From Marinilabiliaceae bacterium (GTDB taxonomy: Bacteria; Bacteroidota; Bacteroidia; Bacteroidales; Marinilabiliaceae), in NCBI GenBank assembly GCA_027010905.1, contig JALVBA010000212.1, positions 1 through 7,934 of the forward strand: a stretch of DNA of 7,934 nt, given 5' to 3'. The position numbers were made by a program, and so were the translations under genes. This document shows positions 1 through 5,133 of this stretch, in pieces; within the stretch, counting starts at the first letter, position 1, and each line of letters begins with the position of its first letter. The notes under the pieces were generated by a model, which did no database searches, was not told the origin of the DNA, and saw only the letters and a program-made list of their open reading frames with translations.

Positions 1-138
1 TTTTTTTAATAGGAGTACGCTACTATCAATTGTTGTATTGCATTAACATTTTTCTATTCTTGCTAAGCCCAAATCATGACTTTTTTGGTTCAATATTTTA
101 AGTTACTTGAATCTCAACACCAAACAGTGCCTTAATAG
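1..138. other. AT-rich leader with no recognised gene
   Basis: I see no convincing gene here. The only ATG-initiated frame on the plus strand is about 19 codons (ATG near 76, ending just before the endonuclease start) and resembles nothing I know. I specifically looked for the missing first ~55 residues of the M20 dipeptidase found downstream and did not find them in any frame. The stretch opens with a run of seven T, which could be the tail of a terminator belonging to a gene left of the window; its stem is not visible. Confidence 0.5.
32..62 (+). promoter_or_regulatory. candidate Bacteroidetes-type promoter ahead of the HNH gene
   Basis: TGTTG at 31-35 and TATTCTTG at 55-62 are separated by 19 bases. 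This resembles the Bacteroidetes sigma-ABfr pattern (TTTG, about 19-21 bases, TAnnTTTG), with one mismatch in each box. It lies about 77 bases upstream of the endonuclease ATG at 139. The region is AT-rich, so a chance match is quite possible. Confidence 0.25.
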
Positions 139-689
139 ATGAAAATTCAAGATGATAAAGATCAGAAATTACGAAAGTTAGAGGGTGAGGAGTGGAGAGA
201 AATTCCCTATACTGACAAGTACTATCAGGTTAGCAATTATGGACGGGTTAAAAGTTTTTGTTATGATAGTGTTAACGGCCGAATTATTAGGCCGGGAGTT
301 ATAAGGTTTTTTACAATGTTAGTCTTAGAGTAAATGGCAAAAAGAAATCCTTTCTTGTGCATAAGTTAGCTGCCGAAATGTTTATCCCCAAAGATAACGA
401 GATGCAGAGTGTCGTGATTCATCTCGATTGGAATAAAACAAGCAACCACATAAGTAACTTACAGTGGGTGACACGTGAAGAGAGTTATAAACGAATGCAC
501 AAGGTTCTTCAGGAAACAAGAAGGAAAGCCGGAAAGGTTGTGACAAGTTCCAAACTATCACCCGGGGATGTTGCTGCACTTAAAGGAATGCTTCAAAAGG
601 GTGTTAGGCAGAATGTTGTTACCAAGCTGTTTGCCGTTAGTGAAATGTAGGTTTCACGAATAGCGCGAAATGAGAACTGGGCAGAGATA
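139..689 (+). pseudogene. NUMOD4/HNH homing-type endonuclease, broken by a frameshift and an amber codon
   Basis: Three pieces of one protein can be read. Residues 10-40 from the ATG at 139 form a NUMOD4 domain (EEWREIPYTDKYYQVSNYGR, then VKSF). After a frame change near 294-296 the frame gives YKVFYNVSLRVNG, then VHKLAAEMFIP and an HNH_3-like core with IHLDWNKTSNHISNLQW. The C-terminal part is a helix-turn-helix tail (KLSPGDVAALKGML, then VTKLFAVSEM), which continues past TAG 648-650 as VSRIARNENWAEI, the normal ending of this family. Adding one G to the GGG run (294-296) restores the frame as RPGSYKV. The TAG sits where these proteins usually have Gln or a similar residue. Intact members are free-standing or intron-borne DNA nickases or endonucleases of selfish elements. 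With both lesions no full-length product is expected, unless recoding or sequencing error is involved. Family identity is confident; whether it is dead is fairly confident. The 3' end runs directly into the M20 gene. Confidence 0.82.
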
Positions 690-1877
690 TTTGAGACGGA
701 TGGTAATCCTGTTACTTATGCCGAAAAAATTATTGACAAATCAAAAAAGACTGTTTTGGTATACGCCCACATGGATGTGATGCCTGTTGACCCCATTGAG
801 CTGTGGAACAGTGAGCCTTTTGAGCCGGTTGTAAAAGATGGTAAAATCTGGGCCAGAGGTGCTGACGATGATAAGGGGCAGGGGTTTATGCATGCCAAAG
901 CTTTTGAGTATATGGTAAAGACAGGTCAGCTTGACGTGAATGTTAATTTTTTGATTGAGGGTGAAGAGGAGATTGGCTCGCCCAGCCTGCCGAAGTTTTG
1001 TGAAGAGCATAAAGAGCTGCTGGATGCAGATGTAATTCTTGTTTCCGATACAGGAATGATTGCCCCTGATGTGCCAACTATCACCACCGGTCTGCGTGGT
1101 TTGGCCTACTGGCAGGTTGAGGTAACCGGTCCCGACCACGATCTTCACTCCGGTCTGTTTGGTGGTGCTGTTGCCAACCCTATAAATGTGCTTTCAAAAA
1201 TGATTAGTCAGATGGTTGATGATGATGGCAGAATAACCATTCCCGGATTCTATGACGATGTGCTGGAGGTATCCGGCGAGGAGCGTGCATTAATGGCTCA
1301 GGCTCCTTATGATGAGGAGGAGTACAAAAGAGCTATTAATGTAAAAGCGTTAGCCGGAGAGAAGGGATTCTCCACAAATGAGAGAACAGGAATACGATCA
1401 TCATTTGATGTGTGTGGTATCTGGGGTGGTTATACCGGCGAAGGAGCAAAGACAGTTCTTCCGTCAAAAGTTTATGCTAAAGTCTCGTGTCGTTTAGTGC
1501 CTAATCAGGATCATCACAAAATTGCCCAACTGTTTAAAGGTCATTTTAAGTCGATAGCTCTCAAATCAGTTACGGTTAAAGTAGAGTCACTTCATAGTGG
1601 CCAGGGATATGTTTGTCCTATCGGCCTGAATGCCTACAAAGCAGCTGAAAAGGCTTGCGAAGCTGTTTATGGAAAGAGGCCTGTTCCTATGCGTAGTGGA
1701 GGTTCAATACCTATTATCTCAAGTTTTGAAGAGATACTGGGAATAAAATCTGTTCTGATGGGCTTTGGCCTTGAGTCGGATGCTATCCACTCTCCAAACG
1801 AAAATTTTCCTCTTGAGCAGTTCTATAACGGAATAGAGACTCTACCCTATTTTTATAAATACTTTGCAGAAATGTAG
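681..1877 (+). pseudogene. M20-family dipeptidase, 5'-truncated (C-terminal ~398 residues)
   Basis: The product belongs to the M20 (ArgE/DapE/CNDP-like) metallopeptidases, cytoplasmic di-zinc enzymes that cleave dipeptides. Counting from codon 681 as 1, the metal ligand motif HMD is at 30-32, GADDDKG at about 61-67, the catalytic and ligand glutamates in EGEEEIGS at about 93-100, SDT at about 122-124, and the last His ligand in HSPNENF at 370. The dimerisation domain (TTGLRGLAYWQVEVTGP, then DLHSGLFGG with its active-site His at 156) is inserted as usual. Family members are about 450-455 residues, so about 55 N-terminal residues are absent: recognisable homology begins at AEIFETDGNPV. There is no ATG before the HMD motif. 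The only conventional start is TTG 756, which would drop the first strand and helix of the catalytic domain; ATG 771 would also lose the His ligand. Every downstream active-site residue is present and the frame is clean, so truncation looks recent. It could still be translated from TTG 756, or be an assembly chimera. The frame is the same as that of the endonuclease HNH part, with no intergenic base. Confidence 0.8.
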
Positions 1878-2026
1878 AATTACACTGTAAAAAGAGAGGT
1901 GTTTAAAGCTTCTATTTTTACTCATTATTTTCGATATTCCGAGAAAAATACTAGTAGGAGCTCGTTTTATCCCGAGAATTACACTATTATGTTACTGTTT
2001 TAGTCCGAGAATATTACTATTAGACT
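1878..2026. other. intergenic stretch between dipeptidase and DUF4143 remnant
   Basis: It is AT-rich and no terminator hairpin is evident after the dipeptidase stop. The main structure is the 33-bp periodic repeat listed separately. One plus-strand frame is open from 1891 to TAA 2038-2040 and would read the repeat as 11-residue units beginning PRK, PRI and PRI. It has no ATG and looks like nothing known, so I do not call it a gene. Confidence 0.5.
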
Positions 2027-2037
2027 TTGAAAAACAA
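1939..2037. repeat. three degenerate tandem units of 33 bp
   Basis: Three units start at 1939, 1972 and 2005, each opening with CCGAGAA followed by a TACTATTA-like block. The working consensus is CCGAGAAwwwTACTATTAG. Over the first 18-19 bases the pairs match at 16/19 (units 1 and 3), 15/18 (2 and 3) and 14/19 (1 and 2). Units 1 and 2 also share GTTTTA at positions 26-31. An exact 11-base copy of part of unit 2 (AGAATTACACT) occurs at 1876-1886, exactly 99 bases (three periods) upstream of its copy at 1975-1985. The third unit runs into the start of the DUF4143 remnant. Confidence 0.55.
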
Positions 2038-2344
2038 TAAATTTTGTATATCTATTGTTAAAGGGCAAAAGGGCAAAAGGGCTGAGGGGTTGATAGATGT
2101 TAACTTCTGGAGGTCTAAAGATAAAGCTGAGTTTGATTTAATAATTCTCGGAGAAGATGGGGTAACTCCTGTTGAGGTTAAGTTTTCAACCATAAAAAAA
2201 GCTACTGTAAGCAAATCGTTCAGAAGTTTTATTAAAATCTACTCTCCTAAGAAAGGATATGTAGTTAACCGTAGCTATGAAGAGTCGAGAACTATCGGAT
2301 CCATCGATGTATCCTTTGTTCCTTTCTGGAAGTTTGTAGTATAA
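2027..2344 (+). pseudogene. C-terminal remnant of a DUF4143-type ATP-binding protein
   Basis: The 105-residue frame resembles only the last quarter of the COG1373 proteins (AAA_14 ATPase plus DUF4143, usually about 380-450 residues). It contains FWRSKDKAEFDLII and then PVEVKFS, the D...ExK-like core of the DUF4143 restriction-endonuclease-like domain. SKSFRSFIKIYSPKKGYVV and the family-style ending FVPFWKFVV follow. The ATPase part with its Walker motifs is absent upstream, where a TAG lies at 2021-2023. The only start is TTG 2027. The segment KGQKGKRAEG is encoded by an 8-base repeat (GGGCAAAA, 2.5 copies, 2063-2082) and does not look like the family, so the frame may have slipped there. I read it as a dead fragment. 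A free-standing small nuclease-fold protein is a less likely alternative. Confidence 0.62.
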
Positions 2345-2559
2345 CCTATATTTTCTCAAATTTTATTATTTCCCTCAATTTTTTAAAATACATTTTTCAC
2401 ACATTCAGCTATAAAAAATGGTTTTTCGCAACAAACACCCTAAAAAAACACGGTACAGCTGTCACAAAAGCATATTTTGCCAACTTTAATACAATTTTTT
2501 ATGCCTATTGTTAAATATTTTTGTATTTTTGCAATCGAAAAAACAGAAAATAATTAGTT
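2345..2559. other. glnN upstream region
   Basis: This 215-base gene-free stretch carries no recognised gene or RNA. It is very AT-rich. Visible elements are an 8-base perfect palindrome ACAGCTGT at 2455-2462 and the doubled -7-like box at 2516-2531, described separately. No riboswitch fold was recognised by eye. Confidence 0.45.
2516..2531 (+). promoter_or_regulatory. probable glnN promoter with tandem -7 boxes
   Basis: TATTTTTG occurs twice back to back (2516-2523 and 2524-2531). Each copy is a full match to the Bacteroidetes -7 consensus TAnnTTTG, and the pair lies 29-44 bases before the glnN ATG. A good -33 TTTG is not present at the usual distance: the region 2491-2504 is a T-rich run followed by ATGCC. 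The -33 part is therefore weak or unusual, and the transcription start cannot be fixed from sequence. Downstream the 5' leader is A-rich, typical of this phylum, with no strong Shine-Dalgarno site. Confidence 0.5.
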
Positions 2560-4749
2560 ATGGCAACATTAAGATTTCAAGCGTTAGCAGAAGTGATGAA
2601 AAGAAGACCAAAGATGGTGTCGTTACCTTCATTAAAGGTATCGGATTATTATGGAGAGATGGTATTTGGCAAAGAGACTATGGCCAGATATCTTTCTAGT
2701 GAAGCTTATAAAGCAGTTAACTCAGCAAGAGAAAAAGGTGCACCGATAGATAGAAAAGTTGCAAGCAGCATAGCTTCAGGGATGAAAGCATGGGCAATAG
2801 AAAAAGGTGCAACTCATTATACTCACTGGTTTCAACCACTTACCGATGGAACAGCAGAGAAGCATGATGGATTTATCGACTTTGGTGATGATGGTAATAT
2901 TATTGAAGCCTTCTCCGGAAAACTTCTTGCTCAGCAGGAGCCCGATGCGTCATCGTTCCCGTCAGGAGGTATTCGCCAAACATTTGAGGCTAGAGGATAT
3001 ACTGCATGGGATGTATCATCTCCGGCTTTTGTGGTAGGTACTACACTCTGTATTCCTACTGTGTTTATTTCGTACACAGGTGAAGCACTCGACTATAAAA
3101 CTCCACTTCTGAAAGCTCTTGCTGCGGTTGATAAAGCAGCCGTTGGTGTATGTCAATATTTTGATAAAAATGTAACCAAGGTTCATACTAACCTTGGATG
3201 GGAGCAGGAGTATTTTCTAATTGACACTGCGCTCTATCAGGCTCGTCCTGATCTGGTACTTACAGGAAGAACACTTATGGGTCACTCATCTTCGAAAGAC
3301 CAACAGTTGGACGACCACTACTTCGGATCTATTCCTGAACGTGTTACACAATTTATGATTGAGTTGGAGATTGAGGCACACAAACTGGGAATTCCGGTAA
3401 AGACAAGACATAACGAAGTTGCTCCAAACCAGTTTGAATTGGCTCCTATTTTTGAAGAGGCTAACCTTGCAAACGACCATAATCAGCTAATTATGGATGT
3501 TATGAAGCGTGTTGCTCGCCATCACAAGTTCGAGATTCTTTTCCACGAAAAGCCATTTGCAGGGATTAACGGCTCAGGAAAGCACAACAACTGGTCGATG
3601 GGAACTAATACAGGAGTTAACCTGTTAGGGCCAGGTAAAAACCCTAAAGGAAACTTGCAATTCCTGACGTTCATAGCTAACGTTATGGCAGCTGTATATA
3701 AAAATCAGGATTTGCTGAGAGCTTCAATTCTTTCGTCTACTAACAGTCACCGTCTGGGAGCAAATGAGGCACCACCGGCGATTATCTCAATATTCTTAGG
3801 TTCTCAGATTTCAGCAACATTCCAGAATCTTGCTGAGAAAATTACTGACCAAAAGATGAGCCCGGAGGAGAAGACAGCTATTAAGCTGGGAATTGGTCGT
3901 ATCCCTGAAATACTTCTTGACAATACCGACCGTAACCGTACCTCTCCGTTTGCATTTACCGGAAACCGTTTTGAGTTTCGCGCAGTTGGCTCTCAAGCCA
4001 ATAATGCTGCTGCAATTACAGCACTTAATGCAGCGCTTTCGGTACAGTTGAAATCATTTAAGAAAGATGTTGATGCACTTATAGAGAAAGGAGTTAAAAA
4101 GGATGAGGCAATATTCCAAATGATTAAAAAACTCTATCTGGAGTCAAAAAATATTCATTTTGACGGAGACGGATACTCTGACGAGTGGGTCGTAGAGGCT
4201 GAGAAGAGAGGTCTAACGAACATCACAAGTGTACCTGAATCGCTGCTGAAGTATCTTGAGCCGGCAGCAATGAAGTCACTCGTTAAAAGTGGTGTGATGA
4301 CCGAAAAGGAGCTTGAAGCTCGAGTAGAGGTTGAGCTGGAGAAGTTTACCATGAAAGTTCAGATTGAAGCACGTGTGTTAGGTGATTTGGCGATTAATCA
4401 TATTGTACCTACAGCTATCAGATATCAAACCTTATTAATTGAGAATGTAAAAGGAATGAGAGATATATTTAGTGAGGCTGAATTCAAAAGTTTGACAGAG
4501 TCACGACTGGAACTAATAAAAGAAATCTCAGGTAATATATCCTCTATTAAAGCCAAAGTACACGACATGATTGAAGAGCGTAAGCAGTGTAACATTATTG
4601 AAGATGCTACAGAAAAGGCATTTGCTTATAATGAAAAAGTACGACCTTATCTGGAAGATGTTCGTTTACATATTGATAAATTAGAGTTGATTATTGACGA
4701 TGAGATGTGGCCACTGCCAAAGTATCGAGAGCTGCTGTTTACAAAATAG
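2560..4749 (+). CDS. glnN: glutamine synthetase type III (GSIII)
   Basis: This cytoplasmic enzyme condenses glutamate and ammonia with ATP hydrolysis to make glutamine, the main route of ammonium assimilation. The 729-residue length matches the GSIII of Bacteroides. The N-terminal GSIII-specific region includes KVSDYYGEMVFG. Metal and substrate residues lie in NLGWEQEYF (about 211-219) and in RHNEVAPNQFELAP. The type III signature INGSGKHNNWS is at about 336-346, RLGANEAPP at about 398-406, and the nucleotide/phosphate region NRTSPFAFTGNRFEFRAVGS at about 459-478. The C-terminal ~200 residues are helical, with the usual KVRPYLEDVR and MWPLPKYRELLF ending. The ATG at 2560 gives the family-typical start MATLRFQALAE. 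There is no damage. It stands alone: decayed genes lie upstream and a strong terminator follows 41 bases after the stop, so it is probably monocistronic. In Bacteroidetes expression of this type is nitrogen-responsive; the sequence here shows no recognisable operator for it. The symbol glnN follows common use for GSIII; glnA also appears. Confidence 0.98.
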   Translation: MATLRFQALAEVMKRRPKMVSLPSLKVSDYYGEMVFGKETMARYLSSEAYKAVNSAREKGAPIDRKVASSIASGMKAWAIEKGATHYTHWFQPLTDGTAEKHDGFIDFGDDGNIIEAFSGKLLAQQEPDASSFPSGGIRQTFEARGYTAWDVSSPAFVVGTTLCIPTVFISYTGEALDYKTPLLKALAAVDKAAVGVCQYFDKNVTKVHTNLGWEQEYFLIDTALYQARPDLVLTGRTLMGHSSSKDQQLDDHYFGSIPERVTQFMIELEIEAHKLGIPVKTRHNEVAPNQFELAPIFEEANLANDHNQLIMDVMKRVARHHKFEILFHEKPFAGINGSGKHNNWSMGTNTGVNLLGPGKNPKGNLQFLTFIANVMAAVYKNQDLLRASILSSTNSHRLGANEAPPAIISIFLGSQISATFQNLAEKITDQKMSPEEKTAIKLGIGRIPEILLDNTDRNRTSPFAFTGNRFEFRAVGSQANNAAAITALNAALSVQLKSFKKDVDALIEKGVKKDEAIFQMIKKLYLESKNIHFDGDGYSDEWVVEAEKRGLTNITSVPESLLKYLEPAAMKSLVKSGVMTEKELEARVEVELEKFTMKVQIEARVLGDLAINHIVPTAIRYQTLLIENVKGMRDIFSEAEFKSLTESRLELIKEISGNISSIKAKVHDMIEERKQCNIIEDATEKAFAYNEKVRPYLEDVRLHIDKLELIIDDEMWPLPKYRELLFTK

Positions 4750-4790
4750 GCTACTAAAAAACTATTTGTTTACAAGTTGAGATAAATAGA

Positions 4791-4819
4791 AGCCCTGTTG
4801 TTTTGCAACGGGGCTTTTT
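4791..4819 (+). terminator. rho-independent terminator of glnN
   Basis: AGCCCTGTTG (4791-4800) pairs with CAACGGGGCT (4806-4815) around the loop TTTTG, giving a 10-bp stem with one T-G wobble. Five T (4815-4819) follow the GC-rich base. It starts 41 bases after the glnN stop. On the minus strand the tail is weaker, so it is mainly a plus-strand terminator. Confidence 0.9.
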
Positions 4820-4856
4820 CATTCACTCCTTTTAACTATGCTATGGGGGATACAAA

Positions 4857-5000
4857 CTATTTTAGTTGGTTAAGATGCATTTGAAGTCGCATAAAAATAT
4901 TCCTTTTGCTGTACACCGAAATAGTTTGCTCGTTAAAATGCACATCTGTATTTACCTCTAATTCCCGCTTGACACTATTCATATCCTCAATAAGAATCAT
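4857..5000 (-). CDS. possible small protein or gene relic, 47 residues, unrecognised
   Basis: On the minus strand an ATG (4998-5000) opens a 47-codon frame ending in TAG (4857-4859). It begins MILIEDMNSVKRELE and ends MRLQMHLNQLK. A GAGGG-like purine patch lies about 10 bases ahead of the ATG. The composition looks protein-like: charged, with alternating hydrophobic positions in HFNEQTISVY and no low-complexity bias. The same frame stays open upstream for 8 codons (ending NKEGKYF), then meets TAA (5025-5027). Beyond that it continues open to 5084 with RNNFNSYFEYAV. It could therefore be the tail of a longer gene killed by one nonsense change, for example GAA to TAA. I do not recognise a family. 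It converges on the glnN terminator. Short frames occur by chance in AT-rich DNA, so confidence is low. Confidence 0.3.
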   Translation of the reverse strand: MILIEDMNSVKRELEVNTDVHFNEQTISVYSKRNIFMRLQMHLNQLK

Positions 5001-5133
5001 AAAATATTTTCCCTCTTTATTCGTTTAAACAGCATATTCAAAATAAGAATTGAAATTATTTCTCCCTATTGAACGAGAAAATAACTAAATTTATGGCTTA
5101 AATATATTTATGGTCAATATTCATTAATCACCA
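5001..5133. other. upstream region of the OmpA-family lipoprotein gene
   Basis: Apart from the possible upstream part of the minus-strand relic (to 5084), nothing is recognised here. TAAATTTA (5086-5093) and TATATTTA (5103-5110) are near-matches to the TAnnTTTG -7 box, but neither has a -33 TTTG at the right distance. I do not call a promoter. No Shine-Dalgarno site precedes the ATG at 5134. Confidence 0.4.

Noticed and set aside
85..180. Minus-strand open frame ending near 85 (reads IKALFGVEIQVT before its stop)
   Set aside because: It overlaps the clearly coding NUMOD4 region antisense, has no recognised motif and is likely a shadow frame.
733..760. TTGACA-like -35 box ahead of the possible TTG start of the dipeptidase
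   Set aside because: It lies within conserved dipeptidase coding sequence (IIDKSKKTVL), has no matching -10 at the right distance, and Bacteroidetes promoters do not use the TTGACA pattern.
741..1148. Minus-strand 135-codon open frame over the dipeptidase
   Set aside because: It is antisense to strongly conserved M20 motifs and has no family resemblance, so it is a shadow.
139..1877. Group I intron or intein carrying an HNH endonuclease inside the dipeptidase gene
   Set aside because: No upstream peptidase exon is visible in 1-138. There is no non-coding intron sequence between the endonuclease end and the peptidase. The junction NENWAEIF lacks the His-Asn plus Cys/Ser/Thr ending of an intein.
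1939..2037. CRISPR array
   Set aside because: The units are contiguous and degenerate, with no identical repeat separated by unique spacers of constant length, and there are only about three units.
2455..2462. Palindrome ACAGCTGT upstream of glnN as an operator
   Set aside because: Only 8 bases with no extension of symmetry and no second copy. Such palindromes are expected by chance.
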